DNA of 64,000 nucleotides, taken from Cymbidium sinense (lineage: Eukaryota > Streptophyta > Magnoliopsida > Asparagales > Orchidaceae). Under the pieces are notes generated by a model. The model did not search any database, had not been told where the DNA came from, and worked only from the letters and a program-made list of their open reading frames with translations. Location of the stretch: assembly GCA_021442155.1 (NCBI GenBank), contig CM038214.1, positions 142,638,040 through 142,702,039 on the forward strand, written 5' to 3'. The translations under genes were made by a program, and so were the position numbers. Of this stretch, positions 11,467-25,142 are shown piece by piece (the first letter of the stretch is position 1; each line of letters opens with the position of its first letter).

Positions 11467-13090
11467 TATAGAGTTTAGAGTTTAGGGTTTTAGGGTTTAG
11501 GGTTTAAGCTTTAGGGTTTAGGGTTTAGGCTTTAGGGTTTATGGTTTAGGGTTTAGTGTTTAGGGTTTAGGGTTTAGTATTTAAGCTTTAGGATTTTTTT
11601 TAAATTAAGTAAATCGGTAGGTTTAGGTTTGTTTAGTTTATTTTTCATTTATTTGAGTTTACAAAATTTTTTATTTTTATTTACTTTTATTTTTAATTTT
11701 TACTTAGTTTAGTTTATTTATTTTAGGTTTAGGGTTAGTTTTAAGGCTTAGGGTTTAGGGTTTAGGATTTATGGTTTAAGTTTTTTTTTAAACTAAGAAA
11801 ACCTGTAGGTTTAGGCATACTTAGTTTATTTATTTTATTTTTTATTTATTTTAGTTTATTTTATTTTATATTTTTATTTAGATTTATTTTTTTTATTTAG
11901 TTTGGTTTATTTATTTAATTTTTATTTATTTTAGTTTAGGTTTTATTTTTTAGTTTGTTTTAGGTTTAGGTTTAGGTTTATGTTTATTTTATAGTTTAGT
12001 TTATTTTTTATTTTATTTTAGGTTTAGGTTTTATTTTTATTTTTTTATGTTTAGGTTTAGGTTTTATTTTATTTTTTAGGTTTTATTTTAGATTTTAGTT
12101 TTAGGTTTAGTTTTATGTTTTTTTTATTTTTTAGATAGGTTTTAGTTTATTTTTACTTATTTTATTTTATTTAGTTTAGGGTTTAGTTTTAGTTTATTTT
12201 TAATTTAGGTTTAGGTTTATTTATTTTATTTTATTTTAGTTTATTTTAGTTTAGTTTATTTTAGTTTAATTTTAGGTTTATTTTATTTTTTATGTTAGGT
12301 TTATGTTTTTATTTTAGGATTTATTTTTAGGTTTATTTTTTAGCTTTAGGTTTATATTTAGTTTTTATTTTGGGTTTACTTTATTTTTATTTTAAATTGG
12401 GGTGATATTTTATTTAGGTTTTTTATTTTTAGGTTTATTTAATTTTTTGTTTAGTTTATATTTTAATTTATTTTTTTAGATTAGTTTTTATTTTTTTATT
12501 TTAATTTATTTTTATGTTTAGGTTTAGGTTTAGGATTAGGTTTTAGTTTAGGTTTTAATTTATTTAGGGTTGGGTGTTTTATTTATTTTATTTTTAAGTT
12601 TTATTTAGTTTAGGTTTATGATTTTAGGTTAGGGTTTAGGGATTAGGGTTTTAGGGTTTTGGGTTTAGGGTTTTGGGTTTTAGGATTTAGGGTTTAGTAT
12701 TTAGGGTTGTAATTCTATGGTTTAGGGTTTAGGGTTTAAGGTAAATTTTAGGATTTAGGGTTTGGGTTTTTTTTCTTAATTTTATAATTTTTTATTATTT
12801 TAAAGTTAAGTAAACTAGTAGGTTTAGGTTTATTTAGTTTACTTTTTATTTATTTTAATTTATTTTATATTATATTTTAATTTAGGCTTACATTTATTTT
12901 TAATTACTTTAGTTTATTTATTTTTGGTTTATTTATTTTATTTTAGGTATTTTATTTTATTTTATATTTTTGATTTAGGTCTAAGTTTATTTTTTAGTTT
13001 AGATTTTTTTTCTTAAGTTTTTATTTTATTTTTTAGGTTTAGGTTTTAGGCATTTATTTTAGGTTTATTTTTAGGTTCAGGTTTATATTT
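11467..13090 (+). repeat. Telomere-like composite array
   Basis: Heptamer-rich sequence (about 11470-11600 and 12600-12770) alternates with T/A-rich spacer. The AAATTAAGTAAA-like landmark that starts the spacer part of each monomer is at about 11602, in altered form at 11790, and again at 12802. The last two are about 1.0 kb apart, which is the monomer length seen elsewhere. No gene is visible. The array runs directly into the poly(A) end of GRP fragment 1. Confidence 0.88.
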
Positions 13091-13532
13091 TTCTAATAGA
13101 GAATAAATTTAGATTCAACTTTCTCTATTCAATTTCATCACCCAAGTAACACACAAAGTTTTCTAAGACACAAGCGACGACATGGATTAATAATGAGCAC
13201 TCATAAAGCAAGTCAAAAACCCAAGATAATTATAATCATTTCTGCTATAAAGACACAGTTCAATAAGTAGTAGATCGGATTGGCTATTCTTCAATTTTCC
13301 ACTTCAGACCTCCCACCCTCTAGTCAAATCCACCATCATATCCCGATCTCTCCTCCACCACCACCATGGATGTAACCTCCTCCTCCCACCTCCATAACCA
13401 CCACTTCTTGTGAGCATCGACTCCATATCCACCTAGCTCAGATCACCACCACTGATAAGGCTTTCGCCTTAGCCTCCACTTATAGGCAGGGTTGATGACC
13501 ATGTTCCTACTATCAAGGTTCTACCCATTCTT
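13091..13532 (-). pseudogene. GRP fragment 1: 3' part of a glycine-rich RNA-binding protein gene
   Basis: On the minus strand the fragment opens inside the last part of an RRM: aligned copies imply NGQNLDGRNITVNQAQ. It continues through a Gly/Tyr/Arg-rich tail (GGYGG and GGGRER-like pieces) to a C-terminus of the RYSRGGGGSDGNWRN type, then about 190 bases of 3' UTR and a short A-run. GRP7-like proteins bind RNA through the RRM and shuttle between nucleus and cytoplasm; here the RRM start is missing and the frame is broken. The 5' end is fused to telomere repeat (CCCTAA then GAATGGG on the minus strand) at about 13532. It is a 5'-truncated retropseudogene and not a functional gene. Confidence 0.75.
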
Positions 13533-16396
13533 AGGGTTTAGGTTTAGATTTATTAGGTTTTATAGTTTAGGGTTTAGGGTTTAGGGTTTCAGGTTTAGGA
13601 TTTTGTATTTAGGGTATAGGGTTAGTTTAGGTTTTAGGGTTTAGGGTTAGTTTTAGGAATTAGGGTTTAGGGTTTAGGGTTTAGGGTTTAGGATTTAGGG
13701 TTTAGGGTTTACCATTTTTTTTAAATTATGTAAATCGGTAGGTTTATCTTTGTTTATTTAGATTATTTTATTTTATATTTTTGTTTATGTTTATTTTTTA
13801 TTTTTATTTAGTTTAGTTTATTTATTTTAGGTTTATTTATTTTAGTTTAGGCTTTGTATTTTAATTTATCTCTTAGGCTTAGGTTTAGGTTTTGTATTTT
13901 TATTTTATGTTTATTTATTAGTTTAGTTTTATTTTATTGTATTTTTTTAGGTTTAGGTTTATTTATTTTATTTTAGCTTATTTTAGTTTTCTTTTAGGTT
14001 TTATTTATTTTATCTTAGTTTAGTTTTTATTTATTTCATTTTAGTTTAGTATTTTTTTTTATTTTTAGGTTTAGGTTTAGGTTTATGTTTAGGTTTTAAT
14101 TTAGGTTTTTATTTAATTTTATTTACATTTATGTTTTTTTATTTATTTTATTTTTAGGTTTTATATAGTTTACATTTAGGTTTTAGGTTTTTTTTTAGGG
14201 TTTAGGGTTTAGGGTTTTAGGGTTTAGGTTTGGGGTTTAGGGTTTAGGGTTTTAGGGTTTGGGTTGTAGGTTTTAGGTTTTTTTTAGGCTGGGTTTAGAC
14301 TTTAGGTTTAGGGTTTAAGGTTTAGGGTTTTCGGGTTTACGGTTTACGATTTATTGTTTAGGGTTTAGTGTTTAGGGTTTAAGGTTTAGGGCTGTAGGTT
14401 TAGGGTTTGAGGTTTAGGGTTTAGGGTTTAGGGTTTGTTTTAGTGTTTAGGGTATAGGGTTAGGGTTTATTTACTTATTTATTTATTTATTTATTTTATT
14501 TAATTAAGTAAAATTATAGGTTTAGGTTTACTTAGTTTTTTTAATTTAATTTAATTTTTTTTATTTTTTTTATTTTCATCTAGATTTATTTTTATTTTAA
14601 TTTAGTTTACTTTATTTATTTTAGGTTTATTTATTTTAGTTTTGGTTTTTCATTATAGTTTATTTTTTATGTTTAAGTTTAGGATTAGGTTTAGTTTTCT
14701 ATTTTTATTTTATTTTTTAAGTTTAGGTTTTATTTTTTATTTTTAGGTTTAGGTTTAGGTTTTTATTATATTTTTTTAGGTTTAGGCTTTAACTTTTTAT
14801 TTTAGGTTTATTTTTAGGTTACATTTTTTAGTTTAGGTTTGGGTTTATTTATAATTTATTTTATTTTATTTAGTTTAGATTTAGGTTGAGGTTTAGTTGA
14901 TATTATGTTTCAGTTTAGGTTTTATTTATTTTAGTTTAGTTTATTTTTGTTTAGGTTTAGCTTTATTTTATTTTTATTTTAGGTTTAGGTTTTTTTCTAG
15001 TTTAGGGTTTATGTTTTATTTTATTTTTTTGTTTTTAGGTTTATTTTTTTAGGTTTTGGTTTTTATTTTATTTTATTTTAGGTTTATTTTATTTTTACTT
15101 TAGGTTTAGTTTTTTTATTTAGGTTTTTTATTTTATAATTTAGTTTAGGTTTTTATTTATTTTATTTTATTTTACTTTTTAATTATTATTTTTTTCTTTT
15201 TAGGTTCACGATTAGGTTTAGGTTTATCTTTAGGTTTTAGTTTAGATTTTTATTTTATTTTATTTTTAGGTTTTATTTAGTTTACATTTAGGTTTTTAGG
15301 TTTTTAGGGTTTAGGGTTTATGGTTTAATGTTTAGGATTTTAGGGTTAAGGGTTTAGGATTTAAGTTTTAGGGTTTAGGGTTTTGGGTTTTATGGTTTAC
15401 GGATTAGGGTTTAGGGTTTAGTGTTTGGGGTTTAAGGTTAGTTTAAATGTTTAAGGTATATGGTGAGGGTTTTTTTTATTTTTAAATTTTTAAATTTTTT
15501 AAAATTAAGTTCACTAGTAGGTTAAGGTTCATTTAGTTTATTTTTTATTTATTTTAGTTTATTTTATTTTTTATTTTCTTTTAGTTTTTTTTATTTTAAT
15601 TTAATTTAGTTTATTAATTTTAGGTTTATTTATTTTAGTTTTGGTTTTTTTTTTAGTTTCTTTTTTAGGTTTAGGTTTATGTTTAGGTTTATTTTTTAGT
15701 TTACTTTTATTTTTATTTTATTTTATATGTTTAGGTTTTTTTTTTATTTTTAGGTTTAGGTTTAGGTTTTTATTTTAATTTTTTAGGTTTTTATTTTAGG
15801 TTTATTTTCATATTTTATTTTTTAGATTTGGTTTTGTTTATTTATAGTTTATTTTATTTTATTTAGTTCATGTTTAGGTTTAGATTTAGGTTTAGGTTTT
15901 TATTTAGTTTAATTTAGTTTATTTTTGTTTAGGTTTATGTTTATTTTATTTTTATGTTTGGTTTAGTTTTTTTTTAGTTGAGGGTTTAGGTTTTATTTTT
16001 TATTTATTTTTAAGGTTGTTTTTTAGGTTTAGGTTTTTATTTAGTTTTTATTTTATTTTCTTATATGTTTATTATTTTATTTCAGGTTTAGTTTTTTTTT
16101 ATTTAGGTTTTTTATTTTTTAGTTTAGTTTAGGTTTTTATTTATTTTATTTTATTTTTAGGTTTAGGTTTAGGTTTTGGTTTTAGTTTGTGTTTTTATTT
16201 TATTATATTTTTTATTTTATTTTGATTTAGGTTTTTATATTTAGTTTACTTTTAGGTTTTATTTAGTTTAGGTTAAGGATTTTAGCTTTTTAGAGTTTAG
16301 TGTTTAGGGTTTAAGGTTAAGGGTATAGAGTTAGTTTAGAGTTTAGGGTTTAGGGTTTGGGGTTTAGGGATTAGGGTTTGGGGTTTTTTTTTTTTT
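13533..16396 (+). repeat. Telomere-like composite array, three monomers
   Basis: Landmarks at about 13723, 14502 and 15502 give spacings of about 0.78 and 1.0 kb. Each monomer has a TTTAGGG-rich segment (13540-13710, 14200-14470, 15295-15470, 16290-16385), the landmark, and then a T/A-rich part with TTTAGG hexamers. A sub-motif near TTTATTTTAGTTTAGTTTA occurs once per monomer, for example near 14926. The array ends in a T-run of 14 that is the poly(A) of LINE B. Nothing codes for protein. Confidence 0.88.
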
Positions 16397-19387
16397 GGGG
16401 AAACCCCATGATCGAGGTATTTTATTGCCACAAAAAAGGGTTACAAGGTCCTTAAAGGGGATAAACTCAGCTCTTGAAGAGCTACAATCGACTAAGTAAA
16501 TCCCCATCTAAGTACATCCAAGAGCAAAAGAAAACATTAAAGCAATCAAAAGATACAAGATGATTAACATAATAGGCTAAAGGAAGGTTAAGAATGCTCG
16601 ATGGTTGTAAGAGTGCTTGGTAATATGGAGAAACACAAGATAAAAGAGAAAACACACAAAGTTATAATGAGAGAGATTAGAAACAGTTAAGGTATCTAGG
16701 CAAAAGGTAGAAGGAAACAATATAATATGAGTATGATAATAAGGAAATGTGATAGAGAAGGCTGGGCTCAATCACACCATGTTGAGGCAGCAAGTATGAG
16801 CATCCAAACTTATTGAGAAGGGTTACCTCACATGAGCTACTACCAAACCAAAAGGGTGAGAACATCATAGCCATCATAGCCAACAAACACTGAAGGAAGC
16901 ACCAGTTGTTGATAATCATGTGAGCTTTATTACACGCAAACCTAAACAAAATCATATTTATACATATGAAATAAAATTGGCATAGAAATCATCCCTTTGG
17001 AAAATAGCGGCGAAGAAGTAACTCGAAATCGATGAAACAAGTCAATGAGTCTTTAAATGACACCATCCCAATTATAAGGTATATAAATGAATCGGTCGGC
17101 GAAATCCTTAGGGGTAGATGTAAAGTCAAAATGAGCCCAATCAATATAATGAATGCAGATTGGTGCAATCCCTTATTAGATCCAAATCAATAGTTGGCAA
17201 GAAATAATAGTAAGGAAGGCGACAAAAACAACCAAAATAGCCAATAAGCATGGCGACAAAATAGGTAGAACTAAACCATAAGCAGGAAAAAAAGGTTCAT
17301 AATACCACATTAATAATAGAGAATATATTCCAAGGTAAGCAACGGCGGTCAGTTAGAAAAATTGGGAGTCAAATAATTTCCATATGAGAATCGGAAAAAG
17401 AAAGCAGATAACCAAGAGTAAAAAAAGCAGTGATAGTAGCCAAGGCGAAAGCGACATGAATGGGTGCATAAAGATTGCATTCGAGATCCCAAGACAAAAA
17501 AACAGTAGCAAAGCACAAGCCATTAGTCCCAGTTGGGAATAAACAACAAGGGTAATGTAGATCCATTATCGGATAATGAAATAAGAGAAGCAAGAACTCA
17601 ATAGCCCCAACAACAAAATTAGTAAAACAAATTAGGATCCACATTAGAATCGAGAAAAAATAAGGCGACACATAACCAAGACAAAAAAAATAACCAAAGT
17701 AGTAGCCAAGATAGCCGACCAAGGCAAGAGGACAACATAGTACCATAATTCAGGGAAAGCACAGAACACCAATGACCAAAATAAGCAGGACATAATCAGA
17801 CAAACATCAGCTTGAAACCCTTAATCATATTGAGCGACATAATCGAACAGAAAAACTACGGTGTTGAGCAACAACCAAGCAATCGAAGCCAATCAGAGCC
17901 AATCCCAAGTAGAGGTTATTTCCAGATTGGAACCCACCATCAAAAGGATCAAAAATTGTATTCAAATGAAAAACATCATTAGAATCCAGATAAAACAATA
18001 TAACAGGTAACCAAGGAAAAAACAAGCCAGAACAGTAACAAATAGGGCAAAACCATCCAAGCCTCTCAATGGTAGAGAATGCCATAGTTAATAGCAAGAT
18101 ATAACATAGGAATAAGTATCTTGAATGCAATAATCAGAGAAACACCAAAACCTTAGACAATCAAGATAACAAAAAACTAGCTTGCCATAAAACCACCCAT
18201 CCGGGATAAACATTGCAATTGATACAAGTTTAGCGGGTTCAAAACAAAACCAACCAAGCAATCATCAACATCTTCTTGAACAAAACAAACCAAAACCAGA
18301 AATAAACAGATTAATCCGGTCGACCAACAACCAAAGTTAATATCAACAAGGCCAAGAATCCACCCAAAAGCATATATAAATAGGGTGGGAAGAAAACTCC
18401 CACCACAAGCCAATCCAATAAGGGACATTCAAAGCATTAGCGGATGATTAGTCACATTAATCTAGATCACAGGATAAGAGCTGAGGGAAGACCAATAGCA
18501 ATGACAGTTAGCGGAGATAGAAGAAACAAAGAAAAAAGGGTAAACACAGAAAAAACCAAAAAGAAAGGCCAACATGAAAGCCCATTCCCAGAGCAAGATA
18601 AGACCAAAGCCCCAATCTCAGAAGCTTCCTGCACATAAAGGTTCTCTTGAATATAACAACCAGTAACAATCTGAAGAAACTCCATCCAAGGCAGAAAATA
18701 AATAGTACAAATAAGAGTTACATAAAAGGTTAACCAAGAAGTACTATCAAAGTTCTGCACAATGATAATTCTGCCATTAATGGTAAGGAGGTCGTGACAA
18801 CGTGAGAAAAGCAAAAGAACATCCATAGCGGTGGAAGAAAAGCGAGATCCCACCAAAGAGACCTGCTAAAGCAGAAATGGATTCTAGAAAGAGCTTATTG
18901 TAAGGGGTCAGTTGATATAAACAAGCCAAGATGATAAGTATATAAAAAAAGGCCAAATAACCTCTTCATGCAGAAAATTAAAATATAATTCCCAAAGTAA
19001 AAGAAAATCGTCAGCTCCAAGCTAGAATCAAAGAGAATATGGGAGATAATCAACATATCAAAAACCAGCCAGCAGTCATTATTAGTTAGGATCCAATAAC
19101 CTGACAGTAAATCATCAAGATCCCAAGTGGGTTTGCAGTTATAAAACCAGTAATAGGTAACACAAAGCACAACTGGGTTCCAATTCAAGAGATTGATGTG
19201 CATATAGTTCAACATCACCTAATATTATAAATGCAAAAAAACAGAGATCTTCTAACTAAAGGAGAAGGGGTAAAGGCAGCAAGTCATGGTAAAGAGCACA
19301 AGACAGCAATGATATCTATGAGGAGTATCCATAAAGAACACAAGGAAATAGAAAACAAAAAAAAAAGGAAGATGAAGAGGAGAATTA
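16397..19387 (-). other. LINE B long 3' region, hydrophobic frames
   Basis: Three kilobases after ORF2 translate on the sense strand into several open frames dominated by L, F, Y, C, W and I (for example 17369-17746, 17825-18130, 18177-18428, 18467-18856, 18895-19218). The terminal 600 bases match LINE A closely (same order of 'gctcaatcacacca' and 'catccaaactt' blocks); the upstream part is related but more diverged. The frames have no domain that I recognise. Because the region is present in both long copies, it belongs to the element family and is not a chance insertion in one copy. Confidence 0.62.
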
Positions 19388-22300
19388 GATTTTGAGGTAA
19401 GGAAGCCCGGAATTGTCCAAGTTAACCAGACCACGCAAGTATTTGGGTATTGTAAATTGATCAAAGAGGATGATATTGTCTAATCTAGAGTTAGCAAGGT
19501 AATCAGCACAGGCGTTACCTTCATGCCAAACATGAGTGATGGTAAAATTCGGTTGAGAGAAGAGCCCTAGTTTGCTTGAGGAGGTAGTACAAACAAGCGT
19601 TGCTCATATTGGTAGAAGTCAAAAGGTCAATCGTAGAAGAGCATCCACCTCTATCCAAATATTGAGCCGACCATTTTGAAGACAAATTTCAAGAGCTTTG
19701 TGGGCCATAAGCTCGATATAAGGGCAGTCTTTGGAAATAAGGGGATAAGCAAATGCACATAGCACTACACCCTTAGAATCCCACGAAAATGCCTCCAAGA
19801 GCCATTATGAGAGGCAGAGCCATCGGTATTAATTTTAATAATATGATCAAGAGGTTTTCCAAAAAACCATTCTATCATTTTGATAGTAAGGCGTGCGGAA
19901 GGTTGAGGCCAAGTTTATTGGCAACAGATTTACAACCTTTAAAATGTATGTGATGAATTAAATTGGCTTTAAACAAGTCACAAATTTTGTTTTTAGTTCT
20001 AGTAATAATCCTCATGTGATTCATACGAATCCCACGATGTTTAGCTTCATTTCGGTCCATCCATATGAACCAAATAAGAGTAATGGCGATTATGATTTTA
20101 ATATGACCTTTAATGACATTGTCAAAGTAAACTTCAAGAAGTTGATATATAGTAAAAGTACAATTAAAATTGGTGTTGAATAGATCTCATACCAAATCCA
20201 AATTTTAGAGGCAATAGCCCCATTAACAAAAACATGGTTAACATTCTCAATATGGGAACAACATTGACATTTAGAGGGTAAATAAAACCCTTTACCCCAC
20301 AACAAAGAGTCAACGGGAATAAAGTTTTTTAGGATTGCCAAGTTAGAGCAGTAAGAAGAGGGGATATTGTTATTCCAAATTTTGGAGAACACAATAGAAG
20401 AATCTTGAGTGTCTTTAGTGTGAAGCCACACATTTTAAGGTTGAAATCCCCATTATGAGATAGCTTAAAGATAATCGATCATGATTGTTAGGAGTGATAG
20501 GAATATTAGTAATCATATTTAAGAAAGTGGAAGGAATAGAATCGGTAATCTTACTAGTGTTCCACTTGTGGTTTTGCGAGAATGAATTAACTTTCGATGG
20601 CGGAAGTGGAGTGAGTGTAGAGTAAGTCATCAATGGATCCACCACCACTCAGTTATCTTGCCAAAAGAAAGGCGAGTTTATGCCCCAAAATTAAGGATTC
20701 AACATCCCATTTGTGAGAACAAAGTCTTCTCCATAGGAGAATCACGATTTAAAGGGACAAATGAATGAGAGGATGTTTACCTTGGCAATATTTAGAAGTC
20801 ATGAAATTGCCCAAAGACTATTTTTTGCTAAAATTCCACCAAAATTTGTAGGAGAAGGCATTGATAACTTCTTTGATGGATTTACATCCAGACCTCCCTC
20901 TTCAAGGGTACCACAACTTTTAGACCAAGATGACGTGCATTCTTTTAGAGGAGGTATTGGTTCCCAAGAATTTGTTTAAGAGGCGCTCAATTCTATTGAT
21001 GGTAGAATTGGTAGGCACAATGGTTTGAAGAAGGTATATAGGCATGGAATTTAGAGTGCTCTTGATCAAGGTAAGCCTACCAAAAAGAGTAAATGAAATT
21101 CCCAAACCAAAATTTTGTTAGAAATTTTGAATTAGATCATCAAAAGGTGTGATCTTTTTTTGGCCTTTAAAGGAGCCCCTAGGTAATTAAGAGGAGTTGA
21201 TTTTGCTTAAAATTAGTAATTATGGATATTTGGTTAAGTCTATTAGGAGGAATCTTAGTGAAGGAATAAAAGCGCATTTTCCTTCATTAAGAAAAGACCA
21301 CTAACTTTACCAAAATCATTTAGAAGGTTCTTAATGGTTTTAACATGTTGAAGAGCGTTGAGAAGATAATGAAATCATCTGCAAAGCTAAGATGAGAAAT
21401 AGGAAACCCATGAGTTTTAAAGACATATTAGGATTATTAGTGAAAAGATCGTTAAGGCTCCTGAGGTATTCAATAGCGATGATAAAGAGAAGGTGATAGT
21501 GGGTCACCTTGCCTCAAACCATGGCTAGAAGGAAAGAAACCTATGGACTCACCATTCATGATAAGAAAACTAGACATTCATGATACACCTTTTATAATCC
21601 ATATAAAACTATCGGAAAAAAACCAAACAAATTGATTTGAAAGAGAAAATCCCATGAGAGTTTGTCAAAGGCTTTAGCGATGTCAGTTTGAATAAGATGT
21701 TGCCTCCTCTAGTAGGGACATCAAGGTCATGAACCGACTCTTGAGCAAGAAGAATATTATCGATATTGCTATGTTTAACAAAACTAGTTTGATTTGGGAG
21801 ATGATTTTAGGAAGCAAAGGGCTAAGCCTATTATTTATTAATTTAGCAATGAGTTTTTGAAAAAGGTGCAAGACTAATCGATCTAAAATTGCCCCAAGAT
21901 TGAGATTGTTAGTTTTGGAAATAAGGACAATAGAAGTGCTTGAAAAGTATTTGGGAATAGGATTGCCATCAAAGAAATCAATAACGACATCAACTAATCG
22001 GTTTTAATAAATGGCCAATGTGAAAGAAATTGAATTATTATAGCCGTCGGGGCAGACGAGTCGTGTTCATGTTCTTAAGAGTATTACTAATCTCTTCTTG
22101 AAGGGCACATAGTGAGTAAATGATTATCCTCACTTAATCATAGAAGGGATAAGATGGGTGTTTGATAAAGTTTCCGACAGTTAGAATTTAATAAAGTTTG
22201 GAAATGATGTATGGAATCCTTAATATCATTGTTATCGGTTATCCATTCACCATTAGAGTTCTTAATTTTCTTAATCGAGTTTAAGGCTTTCCATTTATTA

Positions 22301-23345
22301 CAAATGGCATGAAAATACGGTGTTTACGTCACCATCGACAATATGTTTGCTTGTGGCTTTTTTGACGTAATAGGTTTCTTCCATATTTTGATAATTAACC
22401 AAGTTATTCTTGGCAATGTTCAACTCCTCAAGTTTCTTGGGATCAGTTGAGCGACCTCTTCAAGAGAACAAACCTCTTGTTCCATAGCTTTAAGATTTGT
22501 GAAAAGGTTTTAAAATGTGTTTGTTCCACCAATTGAGATTTTGTTTAAGTCTTTTGAGCTTAAGCCAAAAGTCATACCTTTAATAATTATCAGAAAATAG
22601 GGGCCATCCAATTAATGAGCGACATTGGTGAAGTCACTATGTTGGGTCCACATATTTTGAAATCTAAAGGAGGAGTAGAGGGTTAGGGGATTTTGAAGGA
22701 AATCAAAGAGGAGCATGGTGGACAAAGTTACGCTCAAATGCTCAACAATGGTATAGACCAGATTGATCCAAGAGAATTAAAGAGGGTCCTATCAAGATGT
22801 TGCCAAAGTCTAGAGTTGTGCCACGTGAAGTTAGACCGTGAAACCAATGTTGATCGGTGCAATCAAGGATCATATTTGAGAAGTCCTCCATTGAATGAAG
22901 GTTAGGAGAACATCCTCCCCTTCTTTCCAAACTAGCTATGATAGTATTGAAATCAACTCCAACCAACCAGGGAAGGGTAGTCGAGGAAGCGAAGGTGCAT
23001 AAGTGATTCCAAAGGATGTTCCTACCAACTCTATTACAAGAAGCATAGATAAAAGAGCCAAAAGCTGATAAGTCACCTAAGGAGATTTTTACATTAACCA
23101 ATTGGTCAAGATCATCAATGATGGAAATGGTGATGGAGTTGTGCCAAAATCACCAAATTTTATTATTAAGATTGAAGAAGAAATTATGAAAACCAAGGGA
23201 TCTAGCGACAAAAGCAATCTTAGAAGAATTAATGAAAGGTTCAATAAGAACAAGTAACTTGATATTATGAACACGACAAAGACTCTAACGATTAGACGAG
23301 GAAGAGACCCACAACCCGGATATTCCAAATAAGAAAATTAATCAT
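19388..23345 (-). pseudogene. LINE B ORF2 (endonuclease-RT-RNase H), broken
   Basis: The ATG at 23345 opens MINFLIWNIR, parallel to LINE A. Endonuclease motifs lie at 22742-23101 (YASCNRVGRNILW, then PWLVGVDFNTI and DFSNMILDC). The RT box FADD is at 21374-21385. A zf-RVT segment is clear at 20090-20431 (VDSLLWGKGFYLPSKCQCC, with C, C and H ligands and NHVFVNGAIASKIW). The RNase H C-terminus lies near 19388-19560 and ends LRGLVNLDNSGLPYLK. The span of about 3.96 kb agrees with LINE A's 3.95 kb. Numerous small deletions and stops make it inactive. Confidence 0.86.
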
Positions 23346-23414
23346 AAGGGGACAACCAAAGGGAAGGAAAAAAGAAAGGAAAGAGAGGAGAGAAATGATG
23401 ACACATTACTTGTG

Positions 23415-24741
23415 TGGGGTGGAAGAAGAGTGGTTCTAGAGAGTTATTATTAGAAAATTTTGCTTTCTAGGGTTTTGTTTTAACAATTTGAAAGGGTCTA
23501 TCAGAATCCAAATTATCTCCATCAGAAAGTGATTGATTTTTGGGTTCAGAATAGTAGAAGAATCTATCAATGTTTTAGAAGAGGGATTTCTCCTTCTTAT
23601 TATCGATAGAGTGTGAGAAATTGGGTTCAATTGATTATCACTCACGAAGGAAATAGATGGGGGTTGCACCATTCATAATACAAATATCTTTCTCAATGTG
23701 TTAAACCATAGGGTCATCATTGTTTTGGTCCATTATATGATTCTCATTCAAATTGTTTAATTGGGTGTCCAATATAAGGCTACCATTCAGATTTTAGGAT
23801 TTAAATGAAGCAAAGAACTATCATGGGAAATTATTGCGGGGTGAGGTTAGGTAAATTGCCATTGGTATCGACACACCCCTCAATTGTTGTTTTAGTACCA
23901 AGGTCAAAGTGTTTTCCACTAGAAAAATTAGTAGGAGATGTAGGGAGGAGAGGTTCTTTTTGAGTATTTTTAGGCACATATGCTAGAGTAGTGGTTTTCC
24001 CAGTTCCATTAATGGTATTCATATTCTGTGGTAAATTTTTTCTGAGATTAGGATGAAGCACAAAGCATTCTAAGTGATCGTGCCCGTGAATCTTGCAGTG
24101 AGTGCAAAAGACAGGAAAACTATTGGGATATTTTTTTGTGATGTCTATCTCAAGCGAGAATCTGAATAATGAGGCTAGATCTAGTGGCGTTGCTTGGTCT
24201 ATTTGGAGGCCTACCAAAAGGAATAGCAAACAAAACTTAATGAGTGACATATGTATTCGCATGTTAGGAAAAGCAAGCCAAGAGGGACAATGGGAGATTC
24301 TTCTTTGACATCAAAGAGGCGACCATTTCAATAGCATTTGACAATTATGCATAAAATAAGAATGACGGCGAAAACCATGAGTAATCTAAATCATTTGAGA
24401 GTTGAATAAGAATGTGACGATCGATCAAGATAGAAAGTACCCAATAATTTTAAACTATGAAAGAAAGAGCGAATATTATCAAGATTAAGGGAGAATTTAC
24501 CACCAAAGCGAACTCGAAGGGCTTAGCAAGTTTCTCAATCATGATCAGAACACATTCGTAGCAATCCATGATAAGATGTGAAATGAGATTAACCAAAGCA
24601 TTGAGCTAGATCTTACCGGATAAAGCATCTTTGAATGATTTAACAATAGGTGCATTCAGTGCAATCAAATCGAAACTATAGAGTCGAGCAAGCTGTCGGC
24701 GTCGAGAAGCGGGGCGGAGATTCGAGACGAGCCTCTGCCAT
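23415..24741 (-). pseudogene. LINE B ORF1 (DUF4283 + CCHC knuckle), broken
   Basis: A likely start is the ATG at 24741 (MAEARLES), though the N-terminus is frameshifted within about 20 codons. A segment matching LINE A follows (IVKSFKDALSGK near 24650). Remnants of DUF4283 lie at about 24150-24480, but heavily damaged. The zinc knuckle is clear in the frame at 23831-24262 (FCTHCKIHGHDHLEC). The polar C-terminal tail reaches about 23415. This protein would bind LINE RNA. It has more lesions than its LINE A counterpart. Confidence 0.8.
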
Positions 24742-24870
24742 TGTTCTAATCAAGGACATCACATCTGAGGGAGCCGATGCTGTGAGAAAGCGTCTGAAAA
24801 GCAACAATGAGAATGGCCAATCCACGAGGAATACAAAATTGCTAGAGAGGAAGGAGAGGGAGGTTTTTTT

Positions 24871-25142
24871 TTGGAGGTTTAGGGTTTGAGGTTTAGGGTT
24901 TTGTTTTAGGGTTTAGGGATAGGGTTTAGGTTTAGGTTTTAGTTTAGGGTTAGTTTAGGGTTTAGGTTTAGGGTTTGGGTTTTAGGGTTTAGGGTTTAGG
25001 GTTTAGGGTTTAGCTTAGGTTTAGGGTTTAGGGTTTTATTTTATGGTTTAGATTTAAACTTTATTTTAGGTTTGGGTTTTATTTTAGGTTTTGGGTTAAG
25101 GTTATAGTTTAAGGTTTAAGATTTTTTGTCTTCTTTTTTTTC
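24871..25142 (+). repeat. Telomere-like array between LINE B and GRP fragment 2
   Basis: It is mostly TTTAGGG and one-base variants, and lacks the T/A-rich spacer part of the monomer. LINE B's 5' end thus sits almost directly beside GRP fragment 2. Confidence 0.85.

Larger units (their letters stand above)
16397..24870 (-). mobile_element. LINE B: second long, decayed L1-clade retrotransposon
   Basis: It has the same architecture and orientation as LINE A: ORF1 with a CCHC knuckle (23415-24741), ORF2 (19388-23345) and a long 3' region (16397-19387). It spans about 8.5 kb. On the plus strand its 3' terminus is preceded by 14 T, a preserved poly(A) tail, and that tail directly joins TTTAGGG-type sequence. 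Its 5' end meets telomere-like sequence near 24870. Nucleotide similarity to LINE A is visible throughout, but many short deletions and substitutions separate them. Both the 5' and 3' flanks are telomere-like. Confidence 0.9.
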
